Shown here: piece by piece, positions 36,198 to 44,894 of the stretch
Numbering within the stretch: position 1 is the first letter of the stretch
Layout: each line of letters opens with the position of its first letter
Assembly: GCA_030428885.1 (NCBI GenBank)
Contig: JAUIEJ010000005.1
Location: 62,001 to 126,000 of the forward strand
Source: Gemmatimonadota bacterium
Lineage (GTDB): Bacteria; Gemmatimonadota; Gemmatimonadetes; Longimicrobiales; Gaopeijiaceae
Length of the DNA stretch: 64,000 bases
Reading direction: 5' to 3'
Program-made: the position numbers and the translations under genes
Notes under the pieces: model-generated
What the model was told of the DNA's origin: nothing
Database searches by the model: none
Seen by the model: the letters and a program-made list of their open reading frames with translations, nothing else

Positions 36198-36934
36198 AGC
36201 GACGCGAGACGTGGTATTCGGAACGGCTGGGCAGGGACGTCACCATGGCCCGATGGGGCGACTTCGGTGCGCCCTTCCTGATCTTCCCCACGGCCGGAGG
36301 CGACGCCGAGGAGATCGAGCGGTTCCACATCATCGGGACCCTGAAGCGGTCGGTGGAAGAGGGTCGCATCAAGATCTACTCCTGCGACAGCGTGGCCGGG
36401 CGGGCCATGCTCACCGAGGAAGGTTCGCCCCAGCACCGCATGTGGGTCATGAACCAGTACCAGGAGTACATCCGCCACGAAGTCGTTCCGGCGATCCGCA
36501 TGGACTGCGAATCCGACGACATCCCCGTGGTGGTGGGCGGCGCGTCCATCGGGGCCTTCCAGGCGCTGGCGGCGGTCTGCCGCTACCCGGACGTCTTCAC
36601 CAAGGCGCTCTGCATGAGCGGCACCTACGACCTGATCCGCTTCCTCGAGGCCGCGCCCAACCACGACTACCACCTGGCCTCGCCCCTGAACTTCGTGCCC
36701 GGCCTGGAGGGCCCCCACCTGGACCTGCTGCGGGAGCGCTTCGTCCTCCTGGCCTCGGGCGAGGGCGAAGCCGAAAACATCGGCCAGTCGTGGAACGTGG
36801 CCCGGGTGCTGGGCGACAAGGGCATCCCCAACCGCGTGGACTCCTGGGGCCCCGAGTGGAAGCACGACTGGCCCCTCTGGCGCAACATGGTGCTGGCGTA
36901 CCTGGACGAACTGTTCCCGGTGGTGCCGGGGTAG
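36194..36934 (+). CDS. Esterase D-like alpha/beta hydrolase
   Basis: 246 residues from a GTG inside the stop of ligase D. Compact alpha/beta hydrolase: FPTAGGDAEEIERF as the oxyanion turn, GGASIGAFQAL with nucleophile Ser118, and a late His in WKHDWPLW. No signal peptide. Esterase family members hydrolyse S-formylglutathione, siderophores or acyl esters. Last gene of the five-gene ligase-hydrolase operon; the 243 bp after it (36935-37177) hold only a GC-rich stretch followed by AT-richer DNA without a recognised element. Confidence 0.8.
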   Translation: MKRRETWYSERLGRDVTMARWGDFGAPFLIFPTAGGDAEEIERFHIIGTLKRSVEEGRIKIYSCDSVAGRAMLTEEGSPQHRMWVMNQYQEYIRHEVVPAIRMDCESDDIPVVVGGASIGAFQALAAVCRYPDVFTKALCMSGTYDLIRFLEAAPNHDYHLASPLNFVPGLEGPHLDLLRERFVLLASGEGEAENIGQSWNVARVLGDKGIPNRVDSWGPEWKHDWPLWRNMVLAYLDELFPVVPG

Positions 36935-37177
36935 GGGGGGGCTTGGTGGGCCGACGCCCCCGCCCGCTCACTCGGCGGGTCGCAGCATATGCGGATAGTT
37001 TCAGTGAGCGAATCGTGTGGATGATGGTGGATCGCGAGTTCAGATCGACGTTGTGGCTAGATATGATCAGAATCGCCGCCTGAACTCTCGCCTGATTCAG
37101 CGAATCGCCGGTTTCGATCAATAGCGAGCAGAACCGCGCGGGTGAACTCGGTGGGTCGAACCATCCGTACGTTTCGC

Positions 37178-38176
37178 TCACCCCGGGTCGGTGGAACGTC
37201 TTCGAGCGGCCGCCGACGGTGGGGACACCTCTCCGCGGGCGGGCCGCCCCTGCCCGCCTCGCCGCTCGCTCGCCCGGGCGAGGGCCTGAGCCACTTCGAC
37301 CACCGTCCGGATCGCCTCCTTCGTGATCTGGCGCCAGGTAGTGCGGATCACGATATAGCCGCGAGCTGAAAGCCAGGCGTCTTTCCGGCGATCTCCTTCG
37401 AAGCGTGCCCGGATGCCATGAGTGCCGAACCCGTCGACCTCCACAACAACGCGCTCCTCCGGCCAGAGGAAGTCGGCTTCGTAGGGACCTATGGAGACGT
37501 TGGCCGATGGCGCCGGGAGGCCCGCCTCGCGCACGAGTTGGAGGAACCGTGCCTCGGCTTCGGAACGGATGAGGGCGGGGCCGCCCTCGACTTGAAGGAC
37601 GGCGCGAAGCGCCGCCACGCCCGGGCGTCTCCGGTAGCGGAGGGGGAGGGCCCGGAGCGCCTCTTCGGAGATGTGGGCGTCTCGGCGAGCGCGGGACACC
37701 ATTCGTTCCACGTCGCGGAGGCCCAACAGGGCCGCAGCGTCCACCATCGTTCGTCCCGCCCCCGTCACCGGGAAGCCCATTCGTTTGCCACGCTCCGCCG
37801 GGTCGAGGGGGCGCGACTCGTGGATTCGGAGTCCTGCGCGGCTCCGTACCCGCACCCCTTCGACCACTAGGTGTACCGGCCCCTCGGGTGGTGAGGTCGG
37901 GTCGGTGCCGATCCACCCCCAGAGCCTGGCGGCGCTGAGATGACTCAGGTGGGCGGCGGGCCCGGCCGCGAGCACGGCCCCCGCCGCCCACTCCAGAGGC
38001 GCGGCCACAGCGCCGATCCGATAGACGCCTCGATAGAGCCGCACCCATTCCCCCTCCTTCAGGCGACGTCCGACCTTCGCGGGGGTGAGGCCGGCCTCGA
38101 GGGCCTGGGCGCGGGTCGCGACGCCCCGTTGGGCGGCGGCGCGCGCGAAGAGGCGGGAGATGGGGGTCGCCGGCAT
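37178..38176 (-). CDS. AbiEi-like wHTH + DUF559 nuclease-fold fusion
   Basis: 332 residues from the ATG at 38176 (GGGAGG upstream). The N-terminal ~95 residues match the AbiEi-type winged helix (ISRLFARAAAQRGVATRAQALEAGLT, WVRLYRGVYRIG). The C-terminal part has the DUF559/Vsr-like nuclease features: ERVVVEVDGFGTHG with Glu/Asp, a DRRKDAWLSARGYIVIRTTW block. The tail is Arg/Pro-rich. The AbiEi antitoxin normally pairs with AbiEii, absent here. The protein may be a stand-alone DNA-binding nuclease of defence type. Confidence 0.75.
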   Translation of the reverse strand: MPATPISRLFARAAAQRGVATRAQALEAGLTPAKVGRRLKEGEWVRLYRGVYRIGAVAAPLEWAAGAVLAAGPAAHLSHLSAARLWGWIGTDPTSPPEGPVHLVVEGVRVRSRAGLRIHESRPLDPAERGKRMGFPVTGAGRTMVDAAALLGLRDVERMVSRARRDAHISEEALRALPLRYRRRPGVAALRAVLQVEGGPALIRSEAEARFLQLVREAGLPAPSANVSIGPYEADFLWPEERVVVEVDGFGTHGIRARFEGDRRKDAWLSARGYIVIRTTWRQITKEAIRTVVEVAQALARASERRGGQGRPARGEVSPPSAAARRRSTDPG

Positions 38177-38313
38177 TGTCCCTCCCATGAGGGGGGTCGG
38201 GGTGGGGACCTATGCTCCCTCGTCGCCTCGGGCTAGTCCATGGTGCAATGGGCCCGACACCGGAGCCGCCAGGCGGGGACCAGGGCACACCGCCGGGACC
38301 CTCCCCCCCGATC

Positions 38314-38559
38314 TCACCCGCGCGGCGGCTCCGCGGCGGGTGGTGGGGTGTGGGACTCCTCCCGCATGCGCTTCAGCGCTTCGGCTTCGGGGAGGTCGGA
38401 CAGCCTCTGCGCTGCATCGAGGTGCCGCCCGCAGAACCACGCGAGGCCCCGGGGATGGCCCACGAGGCCGTCGGGGAGCGGCTCGTAGTCGGCGAATCGG
38501 ACGGTGGCGGCGTCGGGGTCGAAGCGGGCGCCGCACAGGTCGCAGATGGGGGGTCTCAT
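38314..38559 (-). CDS. Small Cys/His zinc-binding protein
   Basis: 81 residues beginning MRPPICDLCGARFDP, with Cys6/Cys9 and a later CGRHLDAA that supplies a further Cys and His; the pattern suggests a zinc knuckle. Overlaps the end of the LOG-like gene by 4 bp (ATGA). No known family. Translational coupling suggests it serves the LOG-like protein, for example as a small partner. Confidence 0.6.
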   Translation of the reverse strand: MRPPICDLCGARFDPDAATVRFADYEPLPDGLVGHPRGLAWFCGRHLDAAQRLSDLPEAEALKRMREESHTPPPAAEPPRG

Positions 38560-39137
38560 GGGGGGAGATTCCGGTCGAGGAACGCCGTGACCTCGTCCAG
38601 GCTCGTGGCGACGCGAGCACCGTCGTCCCGAGCGCCGTGCCGAGATCCGGCCGGGTGGTAGACGATCACCGGACGCCCGTAGCGCACAGCCAGTTCGATC
38701 TCGCTGGCGGTCCCGAGGCCGCCGGGGAGGGCCACGACGACGTCGGACGACAGCACGTTCACGTGGTTGCGCGACTCGGGCGAGGTCCCCTGATCGCCTC
38801 GCGCCGAAAGGTGGGTGCGGATCGGTAGCTCGATCCAGGGGTTCGGGTACCCGGCCGGGGGTGCCGCCGAAGCGACCGATGTCGCCGCGTCTTCGGCCGG
38901 CAGAACGGCGAGGACCAATCCCCGTCGAGGGTCCACGGCGTGAAAGGCGCGGCTCACGGACTCCATGACGCCCCGCCCGCCTCCGGTGAGCAGGTGAACG
39001 CCCCGTCGCGCGAGCCAGCGCCCCAGGGGCGCCGCCAGGTCGTCGTGTTCGGCCGACCCCGAGCCCATGACGCCCACCACGGGGAGAGCGCGGGACGGGC
39101 GGCGCGGGCCCACGTCGGGGTCGTCCGGGCCGTTCAC
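38556..39137 (-). CDS. LOG/TIGR00725-like nucleotide-binding protein
   Basis: 193 residues, GTG start. Contains the lysine-decarboxylase-like (LOG) signatures GGGRGVM and PGGLGTASE around a Rossmann core. Canonical LOG enzymes release cytokinin-type bases from nucleotides; the TIGR00725 branch here lacks an assigned reaction. Followed by the small zinc protein. Confidence 0.8.
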   Translation of the reverse strand: MNGPDDPDVGPRRPSRALPVVGVMGSGSAEHDDLAAPLGRWLARRGVHLLTGGGRGVMESVSRAFHAVDPRRGLVLAVLPAEDAATSVASAAPPAGYPNPWIELPIRTHLSARGDQGTSPESRNHVNVLSSDVVVALPGGLGTASEIELAVRYGRPVIVYHPAGSRHGARDDGARVATSLDEVTAFLDRNLPP

Positions 39138-39156
39138 GGTGCCCCTCTCTGGATTC

Positions 39157-39197
39157 CCTCATGGGGTCCCCTCATCAGGTCCCCCTCATGGGGTCCC
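39157..39197. repeat. Short 13-14-bp degenerate tandem repeat
   Basis: Three units of the form CCTCATnnGGTCCC run across the 3' end of the barrel-protein gene and the spacer; the second unit has CATCAGG in place of CATGGGG. The stop codon lies in the third unit. Confidence 0.7.
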
Positions 39198-39923
39198 TCC
39201 GGGGCCGCCCCGCGCTTCCCCTCCCGCGTCCACGGCGGTGCGGAGGGTCAGGCCGAGGCGCAGTCCCCAACGCAAGGCGTGGCCGCCGGTGCCGGGAATC
39301 ACGCCGGAGTCTCCGCGACGGTCGCGGGACCACTGCCAGGCGGCGTCGAGGCCCGCCAGGAGTCCCAGACGTTCGGACATGGGGACGACGACCCCCAACT
39401 CGGGCCCCAGGGCGAGAGCGTCCTGCGTCGGATCCGGGCCCGTCGCCGACCCATCGAGCCGATGGAGCCCGGCCCGGATCTGAAGAAACGGGTGGGGTCG
39501 ATCCGGATTCCCGAGGGCCCACCGGGCGGCGAGGGCCACTCCGAACTCGCTCACCACCCGCCGGGTGCCGTCGGGCGTGAACCGTCCGTAGACGACCTCG
39601 AGGGCGAAGTGCCGGCGGGGCGTCGAGGCCCCGAACGCCGCGAGGCCGAACCGGGGACCCGCCGGCAGGTCACTTCCCGGCCCCGACGCCCACGCTCCGG
39701 CGCCGCCCCACAGTTCGAGTCCCTCGACGACGTGGTCCTGCGCCCCCCCCGCTCCGGGAAGGACGGCGGCGGCGACGGTGGCCGCCAGTGCGGGGATCAG
39801 GATCGCCCGGAGAGGCGGGGCGGCCGGGGGAGGGAGTCGCGGGCGCCCCCGCTGCCGGGCACCCGGTGTCCCGGCTCCCGAGGAGGGAGTCGAGAGGGTC
39901 TCTCGCGGAGCGGGTCGAGACAT
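39186..39923 (-). CDS. Outer-membrane beta-barrel-like protein
   Basis: 245 residues. After a Pro-rich start comes a membrane-targeting helix (ILIPALAATVAAAVLPGAGG), then alternating hydrophobic strands such as HFALEVVYGRFTP and LRWGLRLGLTLRTAV typical of an 8-stranded barrel. No family recognised. Its start is uncertain; an internal start nearer the hydrophobic helix is possible. Confidence 0.55.
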   Translation of the reverse strand: MSRPAPRETLSTPSSGAGTPGARQRGRPRLPPPAAPPLRAILIPALAATVAAAVLPGAGGAQDHVVEGLELWGGAGAWASGPGSDLPAGPRFGLAAFGASTPRRHFALEVVYGRFTPDGTRRVVSEFGVALAARWALGNPDRPHPFLQIRAGLHRLDGSATGPDPTQDALALGPELGVVVPMSERLGLLAGLDAAWQWSRDRRGDSGVIPGTGGHALRWGLRLGLTLRTAVDAGGEARGGPGGTP

Positions 39924-40014
39924 GGGCGGGGATGGGTGGCCGGGGACGACGGGGGCCCCGGCGTGGGCGGGAGTGGATCGACCGCCCCAGTATGGGTGCG
40001 AGACCCGCGCTACG

Positions 40015-40917
40015 TCACGCGATTCGGCACCATGCCGCCACCACGGGCCACCCCACGAGGACGCCGCGCGAGGCCACGGTTTCCGATCGGAGGTCGGCGG
40101 CGAGGGTGGCGACGGAGGCTTCGTCGAAGCCGTCGATGCCGAGGTCCCGGGCCCGTGGGAGCATGCTGGTGACGCTCTCCTGGATGTAGGCGTACCACGG
40201 GGTGTTCTCCCCGCCTTCCACGTGGGCGTGAAAGCGAACCCGTGGTTCGGGAAGCCCGGCGTCGAGGAACACGCGACGCAGCCGCAGGCCCGCTTCGAGG
40301 TCGGCTCCGGATCCCCGGACCACCGCCGACTTCCAGCGCACGATCCGGTCGTACAGCGGAGAGAAGGGAAGGGAGTGGACGCCCTGGGTCAGGCTCGTCA
40401 TGGAGGACTCCAGGAAGGCCACGGCGGCCCCCGGGCGGGCGTGGACCTGCGCCGCCCGAAGCACGGCGGCCGGGTCGGGTTGGTGCATGAGAATGAAGCG
40501 CCCCACCACCGCGTCGAAGGGCGACTCGTCCGAGAGTTCAGTGGGCGGGGCGTCGAGAGACGCTTCCACGAACCGCACCCGATCCAGCCCCTTTTGGGCC
40601 GCCCGAGCCCGGGCCGCCGCCACCGTCGACGGATCCCGCTCGAGACCCACCACCTCGCCCCCGGACCCCGCCACCAGCTCGTGGGCGAGGAAGGCCACGT
40701 CGCCCGATCCGCTGCCCAGGTCCAGGACCCGGTGGCCCGGGGCCAGGCCGGCCTCCACGAAGAGCTCTCGGGTGAAGGCCCGGTAGAGCGCGCCCTGGTT
40801 GTCGAGGCGATCGAGCTCCCGGGCCGAATGCCCCAGCACGTAGTCTTCGGCGTCGGGCCGGAGGGGGCCGTCGCGGCCCGCCTCGCCCGGTGGCCCGCCG
40901 CCCGCCTCCGGGCTCAC
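40015..40917 (-). CDS. SAM-dependent methyltransferase
   Basis: About 300 residues from a GTG that overlaps the MarR-GNAT stop by 4 bp. SAM-binding motif I is VLDLGSGSGDVAFLA, followed by VVGLERDPSTV and a motif II-like FDAVVGRFILMHQPDP, the class I methyltransferase pattern. The C-terminal cap (ENTPWYAYIQESVTSML) is probably the acceptor site. It is translated with a MarR-acetyltransferase fusion, so both might modify the same small molecule, for example a toxic compound sensed by the MarR part. Confidence 0.85.
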   Translation of the reverse strand: MSPEAGGGPPGEAGRDGPLRPDAEDYVLGHSARELDRLDNQGALYRAFTRELFVEAGLAPGHRVLDLGSGSGDVAFLAHELVAGSGGEVVGLERDPSTVAAARARAAQKGLDRVRFVEASLDAPPTELSDESPFDAVVGRFILMHQPDPAAVLRAAQVHARPGAAVAFLESSMTSLTQGVHSLPFSPLYDRIVRWKSAVVRGSGADLEAGLRLRRVFLDAGLPEPRVRFHAHVEGGENTPWYAYIQESVTSMLPRARDLGIDGFDEASVATLAADLRSETVASRGVLVGWPVVAAWCRIA

Positions 40918-41831
40918 AGGTCGCGCTCCCATCGCTGGCTCGCCCGCTCCTCGCCCCACAGGACCTCGGGCGTCGACTCCACCAGGGCGAAGCCCGCCTC
41001 CTCGTAGAGATGCCGGGCGGCGTGGAGCCCGTCCACCGTCCACAACATCATGCGCCTGTACCCCACGTCCCGGGCGAAGTCGATGCAGGTGGTGACGAGG
41101 CGGCGTCCGATCCCCAGGCCCCGAGCCGAGGGATCGACGATGAGACAGCGCAACTGGGCCGTGTCGTCGTCGCTGCGAACCGCCATGACGCACCCCACGT
41201 TGTCGCCGTGGCGTTCGGCGATCCAGCACCGTTCCGTCGCCGGATCGTGGGTGCGGGCGTAGTCGGCGACAATCTCGGCCACCAGAGCCTCGAAGGTGGC
41301 GTCGAACCCGTACTCCCGGGCGTAGAGTGCGCCGTGGGCGCGAACGATCCACCCCAGGTCGCCGGGAGCGGGGGGGCGAAGAAGCCAGGTCCGGTCGTCC
41401 GCGCCCTGGTCCAGCACGGAGCGGGCGGCATCGAGGTGGGCGACGAGACGCTCCTGGAGGGTGTCGGGCAGAGGGTCCAGGAGCCCGGCGATCTCGCGAC
41501 ACGACGCGTCATCGATGGCCTCGAACCCGGCGCGTCCCGCCTCGGTCAGGGAGAGGATCGAGCTGCGACCGTCGTCCGGGTCGGGGTGCTTCGCCAGGTC
41601 GCCGCGCTTTGCCAGGCGCCGCACCAGGCGGCTCATGTAGCCTGCGTCCAGACCCAGGTCCCGGGCGAGGTCGGCGGCGGTGGCCGATCCGCGGTGGGCG
41701 AGTTCCCAGATCACCCGGCCCTCGGACAACGAATAGGGACTGTGGAGCAGGCGCTCCTCCAGGAGGCCGATCCTTCGGGTGTACGAGCGCGAGAACGCCC
41801 GGATCCGGGCGATACGATCGTCGAGGGGCAT
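40914..41831 (-). CDS. MarR-GNAT fusion: regulator and N-acetyltransferase
   Basis: 305 residues from the ATG at 41831 (GGAGGT 7 nt upstream). Residues ~1-145 are a MarR winged helix (LSEGRVIWELAHRGSATAADLARDLGLDAGYMSRLVRRL, cut short here as motifs LSEGRV and DAGYMSRL). Residues ~155-305 are a GNAT domain with acetyl-CoA loop RGLGIGRRLV and GYRRMMLWTV. The protein could acetylate the ligand that it senses. It likely autoregulates through twin TTGCCGACGGCA operators upstream and controls the methyltransferase gene. Confidence 0.85.
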   Translation of the reverse strand: MPLDDRIARIRAFSRSYTRRIGLLEERLLHSPYSLSEGRVIWELAHRGSATAADLARDLGLDAGYMSRLVRRLAKRGDLAKHPDPDDGRSSILSLTEAGRAGFEAIDDASCREIAGLLDPLPDTLQERLVAHLDAARSVLDQGADDRTWLLRPPAPGDLGWIVRAHGALYAREYGFDATFEALVAEIVADYARTHDPATERCWIAERHGDNVGCVMAVRSDDDTAQLRCLIVDPSARGLGIGRRLVTTCIDFARDVGYRRMMLWTVDGLHAARHLYEEAGFALVESTPEVLWGEERASQRWERDL

Positions 41832-41907
41832 GGCGGCACCTCCCTTCCTCCCACGGGCCGCGGGAGCCGGAAGGGGGGGCGACATCCGGGTCCCGCGGCC
41901 GATTCAC

Positions 41908-41941
41908 TTGCCGACGGCACGAGAATAGTTGCCGACGGCAA
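41908..41941. promoter_or_regulatory. Twin palindromic operators plus promoter for MarR-GNAT
   Basis: TTGCCGACGGCAc (41908-41920) and TTGCCGACGGCAA (41929-41941) are 21 bp apart, two helical turns. The second is a perfect 13-bp palindrome. On the minus strand TTGCGA, an 18-bp spacer and TATTCT form a plausible -35/-10 pair, with one operator in the spacer and the other just past the -10. Confidence 0.75.
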
Positions 41942-41961
41942 GGAATCGCAAGCTCGGCGGC

Positions 41962-44571
41962 TCAGTCGCTCCGAAGCACCTGGGCCGGGGGCAGCCGGCC
42001 GGCGCGCACCGCGGGAATCCAGGCCGCCAGGGCCGCCGTGGCCAGGAGGACCGCCACGGGTCCCACGAACGTGCCCGGGGACAGGGGGGCGGCGTCCACC
42101 ACGGCCGCTCGCAGGAAGCGTCCGGCCCAGAGAGCGGCGCCGCATCCCAGAGCCACGCCCAGAGCGGCCCATCCCACGCCCGAGCGCACCACGGCCCCCA
42201 CCACCCGCCCCCGGGGCGCGCCCAGGGCCATGCGCACGCCCAGTGCACGGGCGTTGGCCGCCACGTGATGGGCGAGCACGGCGTAGGTGCCCAGAGCCCC
42301 CAGCGCCGTGGCCAGGACGGCCAGGAGTCCCAGGAGACCCATGAGCACCCACGACGTGGCATAGGCGGCCCGCACCACGTCGGGCATGTCGGAGACCGAA
42401 CGCACGGGCACCAGGGGGGCCACCTCGGCCACGAGCCGTCGCAGGTCGGGTCCCAGGGAGGCGGCGTCGGCGCCCCCGGCGGTGCGAAGCACCAGCGTCA
42501 TCTCCATGGACGGCTGCTCGGCCAGCGACAGGTAGAAGGCCGGTTCGGTGGGCCCCGACAGGTCCCGGGCCCGCACGTCGTCCACGATACCCACGATGGG
42601 CACGAAGCGCCCCCAGGCATGGGGGTCCACGGCCACCCGCTGGCCCACGGCGTCGCCGGCGGGCCAGAGGGCGTCGGCCAGGGCCCGGTTCACCACCACC
42701 ACGCTGGGCGAGTCCAGGGCCACGTCCCGGGGATCCACGGCCCGTCCCTCCAGCACCTCGACGTCGAACACGTCGAAGAAGCCCGGATCCACCCGGTGCA
42801 TGGTGGCCTTGAAGGCCTCCCGGGGGTCCACGGGGTTGGACTCCAGGTTCAGCCCGGCGCCCATCTGCGTGTCCCGCAGGGGGAGGCGCGCGACCCATCC
42901 GGCCGACACGACGCCCGGGAGTCCCCCGGCTTCCTCCACGAGTCGCTCGCTCCAGGGCCGGGACTCCACCGTCGACGCCACGAGGTCGGCGGGAGGGGAG
43001 AGTTCCACGGCCACCAGTCCCTCGGGTTCGAACCCCAGAGGGACCTGGCGCAGTCCGTCCACCGTGGCCACGAAGAGCGTCGCCGATACCAGGAGCAGCG
43101 TGGCCAGCGCCGCCTGGACCGTGACCAGAATGCGCTGGATACCGCCCCCGGCGTCACCGGCGAAGGAGAGCCCGGTGCGGTGCGAGCGGAGGAAATGGAG
43201 CACGGGGACTCCGTTCAGGACGACCCCGGCCACCACCGCCAGGACGCCGGCGAACAGCAGCACCCCGGGCGAGAGGATGGGCGAGGCGGCCACCACGGGC
43301 TCCTCCACGAAGAGCGCCGTGATCCAGCGGGCTCCGGCGGTGGCCACGGCCAGGCCCAGGAGGAGTCCCATGGCGGTGAACACCGCGCCCTCCATGAGGA
43401 GCTGTCGCACGATGCGTCCCCGCCCGGCGCCCACCGAGCGGCGGATCGCGAGCTCCCGCCGGCGATCGATGGCCCGGCCCAGAAGCAGGTTGCCCACGTT
43501 CACCGCGGTGAGGAGCACCAGGAGCGCCGTGCCCCCGAGCAGGAGCAGCAGAGGGGACTCGATGCTGCGCCGTTGGGCCGCGTCGGCGCGGGCCACGTTG
43601 GCCAGCCCCGCGGCCCAGTCCTCGGGATAGAAGGCGGGAAACATGTTGGAGAGGCGCTGGGTGAAGGTCTCGAGATCGGCCTGACCGTCGGCGAGGCCCA
43701 CGCCGTCGCGGAGCACCCCCACCATGGTCTTGTCCACGGCCTTCCAGAAATCGTCGTCCCGGGGGTCCATGAAGAGGGGCAGCCAGACCTCCGCCCGCCC
43801 CCCGGGCGCCCGTCCCGCGGCGGGCTGCACGCCGACGATCCGCACCGCCGCCCCGTTGATGCGCACCGTGGATCCCACCACGTCGGGGTCGGCTCCGAAG
43901 AGGCGGCGCCACAATCCCTCGCCCACCACGGCCACGGGCTCGGCCCCGAAGGTCGCGTCGTCGTCGGCCAGGGCCCGGCCCAGCATGGGCTGGACGGCCA
44001 GTTCCCGGAACAGGCCCGGGGTGATCCACACCCCGTTCACGCTCCGGCTGGTGCCGTCTGTGCCCTCCAGGGCGTAGGCCCGCTCCACGTATTCGCCCAC
44101 CACCTCGTACGCCGCCTGCTCCTCTTCGTAGAGCTGGAGGTTTCCGAACGACCAGGTGCGCTCGGGCCAGACCGTCAGGGTGCGCTCGGGCTGGTCCCAC
44201 CACGAGGCGTTGGCCACCGTGCCGTCCACCACCGACCACACGGCGGTATTGGCCCCGAACCCCAGTCCCAGGACCCCCACCACGCCCAGGGCGAACCCGG
44301 GCCGGCGGGCCATGGACCGGAACGACCAGCGCAGATCCACCAGGGCCGCGTGGCTGGAGCCGCTGTGGGTGCCGCTCCCCGAGACGGCCCGGTAGGTCAG
44401 GAGGGAGGCGGCCTGGGCCAGATACCACATCCGGGCCCGGAGGGGTGAGGTGCCGGCGCGGCGATCGAACTCCTCGGCCAGGTCGCCCAAGGTGCCCTCG
44501 CCCGAGAGCCCCTCGGGAAGGGCCCGCTCCAGCACGGACTCGATCCAGCGTGGAGGACGGCGGGTGCTCAT
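41962..44571 (-). CDS. ADOP-type MacB/FtsX permease (module 3)
   Basis: About 869 residues from the ATG overlapping the padR stop (ATGA). N-terminal soluble helices (WIESVLERALPEG), first membrane helix (FALGVVGVLGLGFGANTAV), periplasmic domain, FtsX core near 344 (AVNVGNLLLGRAIDRRRE), second periplasmic domain and second FtsX core from about 743, ending LPPAQVLRSD. Same plan as modules 1, 2 and 4 but clearly diverged. Third gene of a retropepsin-like/padR/permease transcript. Confidence 0.87.
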   Translation of the reverse strand: MSTRRPPRWIESVLERALPEGLSGEGTLGDLAEEFDRRAGTSPLRARMWYLAQAASLLTYRAVSGSGTHSGSSHAALVDLRWSFRSMARRPGFALGVVGVLGLGFGANTAVWSVVDGTVANASWWDQPERTLTVWPERTWSFGNLQLYEEEQAAYEVVGEYVERAYALEGTDGTSRSVNGVWITPGLFRELAVQPMLGRALADDDATFGAEPVAVVGEGLWRRLFGADPDVVGSTVRINGAAVRIVGVQPAAGRAPGGRAEVWLPLFMDPRDDDFWKAVDKTMVGVLRDGVGLADGQADLETFTQRLSNMFPAFYPEDWAAGLANVARADAAQRRSIESPLLLLLGGTALLVLLTAVNVGNLLLGRAIDRRRELAIRRSVGAGRGRIVRQLLMEGAVFTAMGLLLGLAVATAGARWITALFVEEPVVAASPILSPGVLLFAGVLAVVAGVVLNGVPVLHFLRSHRTGLSFAGDAGGGIQRILVTVQAALATLLLVSATLFVATVDGLRQVPLGFEPEGLVAVELSPPADLVASTVESRPWSERLVEEAGGLPGVVSAGWVARLPLRDTQMGAGLNLESNPVDPREAFKATMHRVDPGFFDVFDVEVLEGRAVDPRDVALDSPSVVVVNRALADALWPAGDAVGQRVAVDPHAWGRFVPIVGIVDDVRARDLSGPTEPAFYLSLAEQPSMEMTLVLRTAGGADAASLGPDLRRLVAEVAPLVPVRSVSDMPDVVRAAYATSWVLMGLLGLLAVLATALGALGTYAVLAHHVAANARALGVRMALGAPRGRVVGAVVRSGVGWAALGVALGCGAALWAGRFLRAAVVDAAPLSPGTFVGPVAVLLATAALAAWIPAVRAGRLPPAQVLRSD

Positions 44572-44894
44572 CGGTCCAGGGCCGTCTCGAGACCGTCCCA
44601 CAGCGCCAGCAGGCGGTGGCGCGATTCCTGGAGGAGGGCGTGGCCCTCGGCGGTGACCCCCACGTAGCGGCGTCGACGCCCGCCGCGGTTGCCGCCGGGC
44701 TCGCCGGCCTCGGACGTGAGGAGTCCCTTCTGTTCGAGGCGGTCCAGGGTGGTGTACAACGATCCACTCGAGGGACGGCGCCCCGCCACCTCTTCCATCT
44801 CGTTGCGAATGGCGAGGCCGTAGGCGTCGTGCCCGAGGCGGAGAATGCAGAGCAGAACCATCTGCTCGAACTCCCCCAGGTAGTCCTGGCTCAT
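44568..44894 (-). CDS. PadR-family transcriptional regulator (module 3)
   Basis: 108 residues from the ATG that overlaps the upstream gene stop by 4 bp. Winged helix: EQMVLLCILRLGHDAYGLAI, SSGSLYTTLDRLEQKGLL, RRRYVGVTAEGHALL. It stands between a secreted protein gene and the ADOP permease, in a three-gene operon. The palindromes at 45752-45773 are the probable operator of the whole unit. Confidence 0.87.
   Translation of the reverse strand: MSQDYLGEFEQMVLLCILRLGHDAYGLAIRNEMEEVAGRRPSSGSLYTTLDRLEQKGLLTSEAGEPGGNRGGRRRRYVGVTAEGHALLQESRHRLLALWDGLETALDR

Noticed and set aside
36935-37177. Possible transposon end in the AT-richer spacer
   Set aside because: No inverted repeats, target-site duplication or transposase motifs found.
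38189-38313. Possible tRNA-like or RNA gene in the short spacer
   Set aside because: No cloverleaf pairing or T-loop sequence could be found by eye.
39157-39197. Tandem CCTCAT/GGTCCC units as CRISPR repeats
   Set aside because: No spacers and only three units; a short degenerate repeat.
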